NCBI GenBank assembly: GCA_015486505.1
Contig: WFRP01000275.1
Location: 1 to 13,987, forward strand
DNA length: 13,987 nucleotides
Origin: Pseudomonadota bacterium
GTDB lineage: Bacteria > Desulfobacterota > Anaeroferrophillalia > Anaeroferrophillales > Tharpellaceae
Reading direction: 5' to 3'
Below the pieces are notes generated by a model, which saw only the letters and a list, made by a program, of their open reading frames with translations, did no database searches and was not told the DNA's origin. Shown here in pieces: positions 1 through 8,188 of the stretch; position 1 is the first letter of the stretch, and each line of letters starts with the position of its first letter. Position numbers and translations under genes: made by a program.

Positions 1-18
1 GAGAGTAAAAGACAAATG

Positions 19-36
19 CCGGCAAGCAACTGCCGG
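19..36. other. Small GC-rich hairpin at the left edge
   Basis: CCGGCA and TGCCGG (19-24 with 31-36) form a 6-bp stem with a 6-base loop. No T-run follows, so it is not a clear terminator, and the frame of the following gene is open through it; it may be part of a longer coding region. Confidence 0.3.
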
Positions 37-82
37 GTTTCGAGCAAAAATTAATTTAACCACCGGCAGAAACCGGCTGAAA

Positions 83-1285
83 ATGAAAAACTTACCTTCA
101 CTGAAACATTTCCCGAGAAAACTGTATACTGCTTTCTGTATATTAGCCGCCCGGATTATACACGGTTGCCGCGCCTTGAGCAAAAAACCGGCCCCCGGCC
201 ATCGGCCGCTGACATTGGTGCTGTTGATAAGTCGCCCCCAGGATATTGATCTTTTTATCGATATTTATCAGCAGTCATTGAAAAAAACTGAGATTGAAGT
301 ATTGTTCTGGGCGACAAAACGGGCCCTTGGGCATTTTCCCGCAACCCGGAAATTACTGGATGAAAAGGGCATTCACACGGTATTCACCGTCAGCCATGGC
401 AATCTTGTAGCGGCCATTCCCCGATTATTAAAGATTGACGCGCTGTTGAATACGGTTGAATCCACGGTGGCGAGTCACAAGGTCCCCAGCAGCATCACCC
501 GCATCGCTAATGCCTGTAGGGTTCATACCTATACGATGCAGCATGGCTTTGAAAATGTCGGCCTGACCTACCAGGACTTAGAGCAGGGGGCCGATGTTCA
601 CTTTGCCGCCCGCAATGTTCTGACCTGGGGGCCGGTAAAGCAACTGCCGGGTATCGTTGCCCCGGATACCCGGCGTAAATGTCTGGCGGTCGGCTGTCCT
701 AAAGCCCACCTTGTCCATTTGGAAAAGCCCCGGGAAATGTTTGTTGAAAAACCCATCATCGCGGTTTTTGAAGGTCTCCATGCTAATCGTTTTGACCGCC
801 GCTATCTGGAGCTCTTTTTTGCCGACCTGCAACAGATGGCAGACACTTTCCCCAACCTGCGCTTTATCCTTAAACCCCATCCCGGAATTATTCAGCGCCG
901 TAAAGCCCACGCAGAATTTCTCCAGGCCGTAAAAAATATCGAGGTGCTTGATCCCGCCAATGCCGATATAAATCAATGGTCGACGCCGACGCTGCTGGCG
1001 CAGGCCCTGGCGGTGGTCACAACTCCTTCCACCATCGCTTTAGATGCGGCCCTGGCGGCAACTCCGGTTGCGGTTACCCGTTACCGGCAGAAGGTTCCCT
1101 ACTATGCCTATTATGAGCCTCTGCCGATTATTGATGGCGCTGATGACTGGCAAAATTTTCTTGAATCCGCGCTGACGGAGCGCGCCCATTTGCAAAAATT
1201 ATCTCACTGCTTTCGGGAACGGGTCTGCCTGCCGGGCAACGCGGCCGAACGGATTCTCGCCGTGGTCAGCGAACAAAACTCTTGA
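83..1285 (+). CDS. GT-B-like glycan / glycerophosphate transferase (capsule or CDP-glycerol transferase type)
   Basis: A 400-residue protein of the broad fold shared by CDP-glycerol glycerophosphotransferases and capsule (KpsS-like) transferases, which add sugar or glycerol-phosphate units to surface polymers at the cytoplasmic face. Visible marks are QHG at 153-155, KPHPG at 264-268 (the family's basic-HP motif) and TTPST at 313-317 followed by an alanine-rich helix, the usual nucleotide-binding C-terminal half. Residues 14-28 are hydrophobic but the stretch is short and basic-flanked, so it is more likely a membrane-associating helix than a signal peptide. The start is uncertain: no good ribosome site precedes the ATG, and the reading frame stays open to the left edge of the window, so the true start may lie further upstream. 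It converges on the minus-strand operon with a 31-base gap. Substrate unknown; family assignment is by motif only. Confidence 0.62.
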   Translation: MKNLPSLKHFPRKLYTAFCILAARIIHGCRALSKKPAPGHRPLTLVLLISRPQDIDLFIDIYQQSLKKTEIEVLFWATKRALGHFPATRKLLDEKGIHTVFTVSHGNLVAAIPRLLKIDALLNTVESTVASHKVPSSITRIANACRVHTYTMQHGFENVGLTYQDLEQGADVHFAARNVLTWGPVKQLPGIVAPDTRRKCLAVGCPKAHLVHLEKPREMFVEKPIIAVFEGLHANRFDRRYLELFFADLQQMADTFPNLRFILKPHPGIIQRRKAHAEFLQAVKNIEVLDPANADINQWSTPTLLAQALAVVTTPSTIALDAALAATPVAVTRYRQKVPYYAYYEPLPIIDGADDWQNFLESALTERAHLQKLSHCFRERVCLPGNAAERILAVVSEQNS

Positions 1286-1316
1286 TCCGGATTATAGCAA
1301 ACCCTCAATTCAAATC

Positions 1317-2681
1317 TTAGCTGATCCTGAAAATATATTCGCTGAGTTGTTCAACCCGCAGCTTATCAAAACGCCCCAGAAGAGCGCCTAGGCGCTTAAT
1401 CCGCGTTTCTATTTCAGCGGCGGTTACTCCGGGGAAACGATGTTGATGGTAGGCAAAGTTGTTCCGGTGGCCGGGCCTGCGCATATTTATTTTTTTGCTG
1501 ACTGTGCGTACCCGGTTATGGAGCTTGCCGCGCAGATAAGACCCGATAGACGCTGCCGGTGGAGATTTCTGCAGATAACCGGCTTCAACCAGGACATCAA
1601 CCATCCGGTCACAGGAGAGTTTCCCGTTCAGAGCAGTAATATGGGGGGCCAGAATCCGCCGGCGTTCGGATTCAGCAAGCGGGCCTTTTTCACCCTGCAC
1701 AATCTCCCGCACCAGCGGGCAGAGTTCCGCTAAAGAGTAGACCCTGTGGCTTACTTCATTGGGGAGATCATCGTCATATCTTCCTCCGGTCTCCGGTTGA
1801 TAAGCCACGCTGGGAGTTCCGAGAACGGCGGCTTCAATCATGGTGGTGCAGCCGTTGGCAAGCAAAACTTTGGCCGCCATCAGCCAGGGGGTGACGCTGT
1901 CTTCATTAATAATTTTCAAGTTGGGGAAAGTCTCGGCAATTTTAAGCCAGGGCCGATGATTTTCCGCCGGATGCGGCCGGACAATAATATTATGTTCGGG
2001 CAGGGCCTGACTCAAGGCCGGCAGCATCTTTTGAAAATGCTCAAAGAGCACCTGTTTCAGGCGTCCTTTGCCGGCGTCAAAGGTCTCTTCGCCTCCGGCT
2101 TCCAGGTCCAGAGCCGGTTTTTTTAACTCGCTGAGATGTGAGAAAAAATGATTTACCTTGCTGAAATTGGTATTGATGAGAATAAAATCCCCATATTGTT
2201 GTTTCAGCAGTTCAGCTTTTTCCCGGTAGAATGAGCGCAGTTCGGGCCGAAGCAGATCTATCCGGGGGTTGCCGGTAAGATGGACCGGGGTTCCGGGGTA
2301 GCCGGGATAGTTTTGCAGGACCCGGGCGTCATCCGCGCCCCAAGTCAGAAGATGGGATAATTTTTTCAGCGTGACGGGCGAGAGCCGCCAGCGATAATAT
2401 TCATCATCAGGCCAGCGTACCAAACCTTCTTCATCCCAACCGACAATCTCATGGCCTAAGTCACGCAGGATCGAAAACATCCTGATGCTCAGGGTACGCA
2501 TACTTTTGGCCAGATAGACCCCCCGGGGGAGAGAGTCCACCCGGAAATGGATAAAAGCCCGGGAACCGATGACCACCGGAAAACCGCGTTCAGCCGCGGC
2601 ACCGGCCAGCAGGATCTTGGCGTCCAGCTCCCGGACCTGGCTTTCCACCGGAATGATAATCGTTGCAGGTAGATCGATCAT
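1317..2681 (-). CDS. Surface carbohydrate biosynthesis protein (CDP-glycerol transferase-like, GT-B fold)
   Basis: A 454-residue cytoplasmic protein whose N-terminus (IIIPVESQVRELDAKILLA, then ERGFPVVIGSR) is typical of the family named surface carbohydrate biosynthesis protein. The C-terminal half has RPHP at 235-238 and NGCTTMIEAAVLGTPSVAY from 276, matching the nucleotide-binding lobe of CDP-glycerol glycerophosphotransferases and related surface-polymer transferases. The tail after about 370 is very basic and may contact membrane. The start is well supported: GAGGA lies a few bases before the ATG. It is the last gene of the minus-strand operon, 30 bases after the PLD-like gene, so it is probably co-expressed with ceramide synthesis. 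That makes it a candidate for elaborating a sphingolipid head group, although a role in a separate surface glycan is equally possible. It shares a fold class with the convergent gene at 83-1285 but is not an obvious close paralogue. Confidence 0.75.
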   Translation of the reverse strand: MIDLPATIIIPVESQVRELDAKILLAGAAAERGFPVVIGSRAFIHFRVDSLPRGVYLAKSMRTLSIRMFSILRDLGHEIVGWDEEGLVRWPDDEYYRWRLSPVTLKKLSHLLTWGADDARVLQNYPGYPGTPVHLTGNPRIDLLRPELRSFYREKAELLKQQYGDFILINTNFSKVNHFFSHLSELKKPALDLEAGGEETFDAGKGRLKQVLFEHFQKMLPALSQALPEHNIIVRPHPAENHRPWLKIAETFPNLKIINEDSVTPWLMAAKVLLANGCTTMIEAAVLGTPSVAYQPETGGRYDDDLPNEVSHRVYSLAELCPLVREIVQGEKGPLAESERRRILAPHITALNGKLSCDRMVDVLVEAGYLQKSPPAASIGSYLRGKLHNRVRTVSKKINMRRPGHRNNFAYHQHRFPGVTAAEIETRIKRLGALLGRFDKLRVEQLSEYIFRIS

Positions 2682-2711
2682 AAAAAATCCTCAGATATGC
2701 GCATGCGGGAA

Positions 2712-3770
2712 TCAAGGCCCTGAGTTAAGACCCTGGGCCGCCGCGGCCAACTCTTCCCAGCGTTGTGTAAACGCTTTATACAATCCGGCATCAGCCGAGA
2801 TTACACAGATTTCCTGGTTCAGCCACCACGAACGGCTGGTCCAGTTGAAGCTGCCGAAAATAACCCATTGTTTTTTACGGCCTTCAACCAGAATAAATTT
2901 ATCGTGCATCGGCAAACGGTTTTCAGCCCCCAGCCGCCGGAAAAAAATTCCTGAAGCTTTGATAACTTTTTCCGCTGCTGCGGGCACGCGGCGCAAGGTT
3001 GAATCCGCGATAATTTCAATCCTGAACCCTTTACCGGCAAGTTTTGCCAGCTTGCGGGCCATAGTCGGGCCCTTCAAATGAGAAACGGCGAGTTTCAAGC
3101 GCAAGGATTCGGCCTTCAGAGAGTGGAGAAAACGCAGAACCGGATGCGGGAGCAGGCTGGGCAAAAAGAAAATTTCCGCATTTTCCCCCTGTAATTTCAA
3201 GTTGTTATAAAGTGAAAAAATCCGACTGCCGGACATTTTTATCTGCTGCAGGTTGCGGGCATGAAAAACCAGATGCGCCACCAGCCGGGGCTCGCTGATT
3301 TCAACCAGATGGTTATATCCGCGCTCCTGATCGCCGATTTCCCGGATAATCTCCGGAAATTTTTCCGGCTGATCGCCGGAGGGATTATAAGATCCGACCA
3401 AGGCCACCGGCCGCGGATGCGAAAAACAATAGAGTTTTTCATGCAGGTGCGGCTCCCAGCCAAGTCTCAAGCCCGGGGCCGGTCCGGAGATAGAAAGGGA
3501 ACGAAATCCCGCTCCCAGGCCCCGGGCTCCGCCAAGCATCTTTTTCACCGGGTCATTGGCGTAAGGAGTCCGGGGCTTATTTTCGATAATCACCGTCACC
3601 CTGACCCCGCGGCGGTGAGCCGCCAGCAAATCCTCCGCCAGCCGCCGGTCCCGAAAATAATAAGTCACCCAGGTAATCGATCCCCCGGTCGGAACCGCCC
3701 TTATCCGCTTCGCCAGCAGGTCGCGCAAATAGCCGGGAGTAGCCCTAGGGCCCCCAAAAAAAGCTCTCAT
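2712..3770 (-). CDS. Phospholipase D-like / cardiolipin-synthase-like protein with two variant HKD motifs
   Basis: A 352-residue PLD-superfamily protein with both half-sites. HKD1 has H110-x-K112 and GSYN at 126-129. HKD2 has H289-x-K291 and GSFNWTS from 306. PLD enzymes use the two histidines to hydrolyse or transfer a phosphatidyl-type group. The usual aspartate four residues after each lysine is Ser117 in the first motif and Glu296 in the second. The PLD Asp is less critical than His and Lys, so activity is not excluded. No signal peptide or membrane helix is evident, so it should act in the cytoplasm or at the inner membrane face. It lies 27 bases after the ABC exporter and 30 bases before the surface-carbohydrate gene, with a weak ribosome site. 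Context suggests a lipid head-group transferase or phosphodiesterase acting on the sphingolipid, but this is inference; a nuclease-type PLD is the alternative. Confidence 0.8.
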   Translation of the reverse strand: MRAFFGGPRATPGYLRDLLAKRIRAVPTGGSITWVTYYFRDRRLAEDLLAAHRRGVRVTVIIENKPRTPYANDPVKKMLGGARGLGAGFRSLSISGPAPGLRLGWEPHLHEKLYCFSHPRPVALVGSYNPSGDQPEKFPEIIREIGDQERGYNHLVEISEPRLVAHLVFHARNLQQIKMSGSRIFSLYNNLKLQGENAEIFFLPSLLPHPVLRFLHSLKAESLRLKLAVSHLKGPTMARKLAKLAGKGFRIEIIADSTLRRVPAAAEKVIKASGIFFRRLGAENRLPMHDKFILVEGRKKQWVIFGSFNWTSRSWWLNQEICVISADAGLYKAFTQRWEELAAAAQGLNSGP

Positions 3771-3797
3771 GCTTATGTTTTTCGTCTAAATCTTAAC

Positions 3798-5513
3798 TTA
3801 CTTTATTTCATTAAGCAAAAAAACCCTGCCGTTTTCAAGCCGATATCTGCGATCCGCCGCTTCCAACAGGGTTGATTGATGTGAAATAGCCAGGATTATT
3901 AAGTCATCGCGTAATTTTTGCAGGGTTCTGCAGATTGCGGCTTCACTTTCACTATCTAAAGCGTTGGTTGCTTCATCAAGAATCAAAAGCCGCGGTTTAT
4001 GGATCAGGGCCCGGGCGATGGCCAGTCTCTGCCGTTGCCCCCCCGATAATTTGCCGCCCCTTTCGCCTATGTTCGTATACATACCTTCGGGCAGAGCCGC
4101 AACAAATTCCCAGGCTCCGGCGGCCTGCAGGGCGCTTTTTACATTAGCCTCCGCCGTTCCTGGTTCTCCCACCGTCACATTGATAAAGACCGAATCGTGG
4201 AGCAGGAGAGGCTCCTGGGGTACATAACCAATCATCCGCCGCCACTGCCGCAGATCCACATTTCGTAACGGCAGATCATCAATATAGATCTCTCCCACCT
4301 GCGGCCGGCACAGGCCGGTTATCAGGTCGATAATGGTGGTTTTCCCGGCCCCGGACACCCCCACCAGGGCCGTAAATGAAGGAAAGGGGATCTCCATCGT
4401 AACCTGAGCAAACAAGGTCGTATCGCCATAAGCAAAGCTGATATCTTTTAATGCTATCTGGCGATTAAGCGTCGGAATCCGGTCGCCCATCGTCGGTTCC
4501 CGTTCCTGTTCCGCTTCCTCGATTTTTTCGAGAAGAGACCAGTAGGCGCTCTCAAAAATCACCATTTTCTGGTATTGCTGCTGGACTTTTCCCAACTGGG
4601 TTAAAATTCGCGCCACTAAAAACAGCAGCAACATAACCTCAGCCATGGGAATATGCAGATAAATCAGGGCAACATAGAGGCCGAGCACCATGATAATGGT
4701 GATTGCGGGCTCCTGCAGAGCCTTTAACATCTCCTTGCTTAAAACCTGTTTGCGTAAGGCCCGGTTCAGACGATCGGTTTTGCTGACCAGAATGGCCTCG
4801 GCCAGATTTTCCCGGGCCATAGCTTTCATCGGTTTTATGGCCTGCATGCTGTCGGTTAAATGGGATAACAGTTTTTGCAAAAGATCAGTCTGCTTGAAAC
4901 CGGCCCGCCGGGCTTTTTTCACCAGTTTGCTGAATAAAAGGAGAAAGAACAAAGCGGCGGGCAGAAAGACCGCTGTCGCTTTCCAGGAGACCAGGAAAGC
5001 GACTCCGATATAGACAAAAGACTGCAAGAGGGTTGCGAGCATGGTGGTACAGCACAGATACGCCTGTGAAGCGCGCATAGCTTCGGTCGCCACCGCGTTG
5101 GCCTGGCTGCCGACCGACTGGCCCACATAGTATTCCCAGCGCGCCCTAAGCAAGGCCCGAATTAAAGCCAGACGAAGATCGGTTGCCACTTGGGCAACCG
5201 TATAGCCGACCCTTTTTTTTGCCAGTAGCACCAGAATACTTTTAACCAGGATCGTCAGCACAATAACCAGCAGTAAATTCCCAGCGGCCGGTTCCAGGCC
5301 GATGACTGATAATGTTTTGATGACGATTTGCCCGGCCCGGTTATCGGCAAGCGAATTTACGGCGCCGGCATCGAGGCCGCCGGAAGCCAGGCCGAATAGC
5401 GGCAGTAAGGCAAAGAGGCCGAAACCCTCGGCGATACCGGCCAGCAGCAAGGCCAGCAGCATCATGATACTGGAATAAAAGTAAGTCCGGAAAAAACTCT
5501 GGAAGAGACGCAT
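3798..5513 (-). CDS. ABC-type exporter, fused membrane and ATPase domains (MsbA/PglK-like)
   Basis: A 571-residue half-transporter with an N-terminal membrane domain (hydrophobic spans near 14-40, 78-98, 155-195 and 268-305) followed by a complete ATPase domain. The ATPase has Walker A GVSGAGKTT at 385-393, Q-loop Gln433, signature LSGGQ at 489-493, Walker B LLILDE at 509-514 and H-loop His545. All catalytic elements are intact, so as a homodimer it should drive ATP-dependent lipid or lipid-linked substrate flipping across the inner membrane. The start is supported by GAGGT ahead of the ATG, and only 15 bases separate it from the serine palmitoyltransferase gene upstream. Placement directly after spt makes export of ceramide or a head-grouped sphingolipid the most economical guess. 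A role in flipping a lipid-linked glycan, as in PglK/MsbA relatives, cannot be excluded. Confidence 0.9.
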   Translation of the reverse strand: MRLFQSFFRTYFYSSIMMLLALLLAGIAEGFGLFALLPLFGLASGGLDAGAVNSLADNRAGQIVIKTLSVIGLEPAAGNLLLVIVLTILVKSILVLLAKKRVGYTVAQVATDLRLALIRALLRARWEYYVGQSVGSQANAVATEAMRASQAYLCCTTMLATLLQSFVYIGVAFLVSWKATAVFLPAALFFLLLFSKLVKKARRAGFKQTDLLQKLLSHLTDSMQAIKPMKAMARENLAEAILVSKTDRLNRALRKQVLSKEMLKALQEPAITIIMVLGLYVALIYLHIPMAEVMLLLFLVARILTQLGKVQQQYQKMVIFESAYWSLLEKIEEAEQEREPTMGDRIPTLNRQIALKDISFAYGDTTLFAQVTMEIPFPSFTALVGVSGAGKTTIIDLITGLCRPQVGEIYIDDLPLRNVDLRQWRRMIGYVPQEPLLLHDSVFINVTVGEPGTAEANVKSALQAAGAWEFVAALPEGMYTNIGERGGKLSGGQRQRLAIARALIHKPRLLILDEATNALDSESEAAICRTLQKLRDDLIILAISHQSTLLEAADRRYRLENGRVFLLNEIK

Positions 5514-5528
5514 AGAGTTTTTTAACCT

Positions 5529-6704
5529 CTATTGCGCAAGTGTTGAGAAAGCGGCAATGATTCGGGAAATCTGCTCCGGCGTATGGGCGGCGCTGACGCT
5601 GCAGCGCAGCAGGGACCCGGCATCCGGGGTCGCGGGCGGCAGTACCAGATTTGTATAAACCCCCTCCCGCAGCAATCCCTGCCAACCGGCATAGGCTTTT
5701 TCCGCTTCGTTAAATCTTACGGAAATAATCGGGCTGGGCTCCGGCCCCAGGACAAATCCCAGTTCCTGCAATCCCCGGTATAAGCGCTCGGCATTGTTCC
5801 AAAGCTGCCGGCGCAGTTCCGGGCGTTGTTGGATAATCTTCAAGGCTTCCCGGGTTGAAGCGATGGCGGAAGGTGAAGATGAAGCCGTAAATATATAGGG
5901 GCGGCTGGCATAACGGACAAGTTCCAGTTCCGGATGATTACTGACACAAAAGCCGCCGATGGCGGCCAGGCTTTTACTGAAAGTCCCGACGATAAAATCG
6001 ACTTCGTTTTCAATCCCGGCGGCCTCGGCACAACCCCGGCCCTGAGCCCCGAGTACCCCCAGGGAATGGGCCTCATCTACCATCAGGAAAGCGCCGTATT
6101 TCTTTTTTACCGCGGCGATTTCCTTTAAGCTGGCCCGATCCCCGAACATACTGTAGATGCCTTCGACGACAATCAGCGCGTTTGCCGCCCGCTCACCCAG
6201 ACGCCGCAGTTTCTTGTCGAGATGGGCCGCGTCGTTATGGCGAAAGCGAATAAAATCAGCCCCGCTTAAACGACAGCCGTCATAGATGCTGGCATGACAA
6301 TCAGTATCAAGCAAGATAACATCGCCGCTCCCCATAAGGGTTGACAGCATCCCCAGATTAGCGACAAAACCGGTGGAAAAAACCAGGGCTTCCTTCTGAT
6401 TGTAAAAAGCCGCCAACTCTTTTTCCAGAGCCGCATGACCGGACAAAGTTCCATTGGCCATCCGGGAGCCGGTGGTCCCGGTGCCCTCTTTTCGGGTTGC
6501 TTTACAGGAGGCTTCAATGCCGGCGGGAGCAAAGGTAAGTCCGAGATAATTATTGGTCCCGACCAGGATGCAGCGGCGGCCGTTAATGATCGCTTCCGTC
6601 GCGGAGAGGATTTCATCCATCATAACATAAATTGCGTCAATACCTTGGGCCGCCAGGCGCTGACGGGCTTCGGCCAGGGGCTGTAATTTGTCAAAAAAAG
6701 CCAT
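5529..6704 (-). CDS. spt: Serine palmitoyltransferase (alpha-oxoamine synthase)
   Basis: A 391-residue PLP enzyme predicted to condense L-serine with acyl-ACP (or acyl-CoA) to 3-oxosphinganine, the committed step of sphingolipid synthesis. The alpha-oxoamine synthase landmarks are all present: His137 stacking on PLP (DTDCHASIYDG), DEAHS with Asp210 and His213, and the PLP lysine K244 in GTFSKSLAAIGGF. The C-terminal LPPATP then LLRCSVSAAHT with Arg367 resembles the carboxylate-binding region of bacterial serine palmitoyltransferases more than BioF or Kbl. The GTFSKS form and, above all, the neighbours (ACP, AMP ligase, CerR, bCerS) favour Spt over 8-amino-7-oxononanoate synthase. GAGGA within the end of the ACP gene is the ribosome site, and the two genes are only two bases apart, implying coupled translation and a 1:1 partnership with that ACP. 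Length fits soluble bacterial Spt. Confidence 0.9.
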   Translation of the reverse strand: MAFFDKLQPLAEARQRLAAQGIDAIYVMMDEILSATEAIINGRRCILVGTNNYLGLTFAPAGIEASCKATRKEGTGTTGSRMANGTLSGHAALEKELAAFYNQKEALVFSTGFVANLGMLSTLMGSGDVILLDTDCHASIYDGCRLSGADFIRFRHNDAAHLDKKLRRLGERAANALIVVEGIYSMFGDRASLKEIAAVKKKYGAFLMVDEAHSLGVLGAQGRGCAEAAGIENEVDFIVGTFSKSLAAIGGFCVSNHPELELVRYASRPYIFTASSSPSAIASTREALKIIQQRPELRRQLWNNAERLYRGLQELGFVLGPEPSPIISVRFNEAEKAYAGWQGLLREGVYTNLVLPPATPDAGSLLRCSVSAAHTPEQISRIIAAFSTLAQ

Positions 6705-6706
6705 AT

Positions 6707-6958
6707 CTATTTTTCCTCAAGCATTATTTGCAGCTGCTCCGCAAAATCCTTTACCGTCCTGACCTCAGCCAGCCGGTTCAACGGCACAATCAGATCGAAT
6801 TCATCTTCAATCGCTTCCACCAGCTGCATCACCGCCAGAGAATCAAGGCCGAGATCCGTCAATAAATCAATATTCTCATCAAATTCAGTAACGTTTTCGC
6901 ACATCTCATTGAGAATGCCGTAAAGTCTGGCCAATATATCATCATAGCTGATTTTCAT
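6707..6958 (-). CDS. Dedicated acyl carrier protein of ceramide synthesis
   Basis: An 83-residue acidic acyl carrier protein. The phosphopantetheine attachment site is Ser40 in DLGLDSLAVMQLVEAIEDEF, the canonical DSL helix-II motif. It should carry the long acyl chain made or activated by the adjacent AMP ligase and hand it to Spt. A clear ribosome site (AAGGTGAG) precedes the ATG. Its stop is two bases from the spt start and it follows the CerR-like gene by 39 bases. It corresponds in position to the specialised ACP (reported as AcpR) of the Caulobacter ceramide cluster. Being a second, cluster-encoded ACP it is unlikely to be the housekeeping ACP of fatty acid synthesis, which normally sits with fabG/fabF. 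Confidence 0.93.
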   Translation of the reverse strand: MKISYDDILARLYGILNEMCENVTEFDENIDLLTDLGLDSLAVMQLVEAIEDEFDLIVPLNRLAEVRTVKDFAEQLQIMLEEK

Positions 6959-6997
6959 TCACTCACCTTTGTTTGCTGCGAATTATGAATTATGCAA

Positions 6998-7963
6998 TCA
7001 TCGCCAGCACATGGTTATCTTTAAGCCTTCCTCTAAACCGACTTTCGGCTGCCAGCCGCTTTTTGCGGTGATTGACTGATTATCACAAACCCAGTCGGGA
7101 TGATACAGCTCCCGTATTTTCCCGGGGGTCAGCATCGGCTGTCTCCCCGTCAATTGCGCTATAAACTGATTTATATTTGCCGATAGAGACAACAATGACA
7201 AAGGTATGCGCACTTTTATCAACTTTTGCGCCCGCAACCGGGAAACCAGCGCAACCACTTCATCCCAGCTGTAACCGCCGGGATGGCCGTCATGTAGTTC
7301 ATATATCGCCTGGGGCCAGGCGGATTGCTCGAGGAAGGATTGGATAGCGGCCGCCAGATCATCAACATAGAGCATGGAAAAACGGGCCTGAGCGGCGCCC
7401 ACCAGCGGAGCAACCCCTTTTTCCATCAGCCGGAAAAGCGGCAGCAATTCCCGGTCTCCGGGGCCGTAAACCGCCGGCGGCCGCAAAGCTACCCAGGGCA
7501 TATCCGCGGCCGCGGCCGCCAATTGTTGTTCGCCCTCTTTTTTGCTGGCTGCGTAGAATGATAATTGCGGCTCCCGGGCCGCCAGTGACGAGAGCAGGAG
7601 AAATGAAGGTTTTGCAACCGTCTCCCGGGTTATCCGCACCAAAGCAGCAACTCCGGCGGCATTAATCTGATTGAAATGCTCAGCCCGCGCTCCCCGAACC
7701 GCCCCGGCACAATGAATAACCGCCCGGGAACCTTCAACCAGCTGCCGCAAGCTGGAGAGATCCGCCAGCGAGCCTTCAACTATTGCAAAATTTTTCTGCC
7801 CGGAAAGTTGTATTCCGACCTTGGAGCGCGAGCGTACCAGTCCTCTCACCCGCCAACCGGCGGCGCTTAACTTCCGGGCAACGACTCCACCGATAAAACC
7901 GGTTACCCCGGTAATCGCAATAACTCCGTTCCTGTCTGACTCGGCGGATCCGTCGGCATTCAT
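6998..7963 (-). CDS. cerR: NAD(P)-dependent epimerase/dehydratase-family reductase, probable ketoceramide reductase CerR
   Basis: A 321-residue extended short-chain dehydrogenase. The N-terminal Rossmann motif is GVTGFIGG at 19-26, and the catalytic set is Ser125/Ser126 with Y137-AAS-K141. RPPAVYGPGDRELLP (near 161) and YVDDLAAAI are typical of the epimerase/dehydratase subfamily. In bacterial ceramide synthesis a protein of this type (CerR) reduces the 3-keto group of oxidised (keto)ceramide; the identity here rests on its position between the AMP ligase and the ACP-spt pair. No strong ribosome site precedes the ATG; the fold begins about 14 residues in, so the true start could be slightly downstream. 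It is separated from the ligase by a 225-base gap holding a large palindrome, which may affect expression of everything downstream. Alternative: a nucleotide-sugar epimerase, less likely in this context. Confidence 0.82.
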   Translation of the reverse strand: MNADGSAESDRNGVIAITGVTGFIGGVVARKLSAAGWRVRGLVRSRSKVGIQLSGQKNFAIVEGSLADLSSLRQLVEGSRAVIHCAGAVRGARAEHFNQINAAGVAALVRITRETVAKPSFLLLSSLAAREPQLSFYAASKKEGEQQLAAAAADMPWVALRPPAVYGPGDRELLPLFRLMEKGVAPLVGAAQARFSMLYVDDLAAAIQSFLEQSAWPQAIYELHDGHPGGYSWDEVVALVSRLRAQKLIKVRIPLSLLSLSANINQFIAQLTGRQPMLTPGKIRELYHPDWVCDNQSITAKSGWQPKVGLEEGLKITMCWR

Positions 7964-8051
7964 AATAATTTAGCGGCGCATTAACGAAAAGAGAGCAAAA
8001 TAACAGGAATATTTCCGGTTCGGAATTTATCCGGTAAAAAACAATGACGGA

Positions 8052-8159
8052 CTCGTAAAAAGTATTTCTCAGGATTTTCAGGCACAATATGTTGTGATTT
8101 TGAATGTCTGCAATCACAACATATAGTGATTGAAAATTATTTCTCGGAGTTTTTACGAG
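8052..8159. repeat. 108-bp interrupted palindrome, possible MITE-like element or large RNA hairpin
   Basis: Perfectly centred nested inverted repeats. The outer arms CTCGTAAAAA (8052-8061) and TTTTTACGAG (8150-8159) are exact. An intermediate ATTTTCA/TGAAAAT pair (8074-8080 with 8131-8137) is exact. The inner 13-bp arms ATATGTTGTGATT (8087-8099) and AATCACAACATAT (8112-8124) are exact, leaving a 12-base loop. Between the outer and middle stems both arms carry nearly the same sequence, ATTTCTC followed by AGG or GGA, in direct orientation, so that part forms an internal loop. It sits between the ligase stop and the CerR-like start, inside the presumed operon. No target duplication is obvious. 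Confidence 0.8.
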
Positions 8160-8188
8160 GGCATCATAATGGCTGATAAAAATGGAAA

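Noticed and set aside
1286..1316. A bidirectional terminator between the converging genes at the left.
   Set aside because: The 31-base gap has no stem longer than the ATCCGGAT self-complementary stretch and no T-run.
5529..6704. BioF (8-amino-7-oxononanoate synthase) or Kbl as the identity of the PLP enzyme.
   Set aside because: No biotin or threonine-degradation genes are nearby, while ACP, acyl ligase, CerR and bCerS are; the active-site wording also favours Spt.
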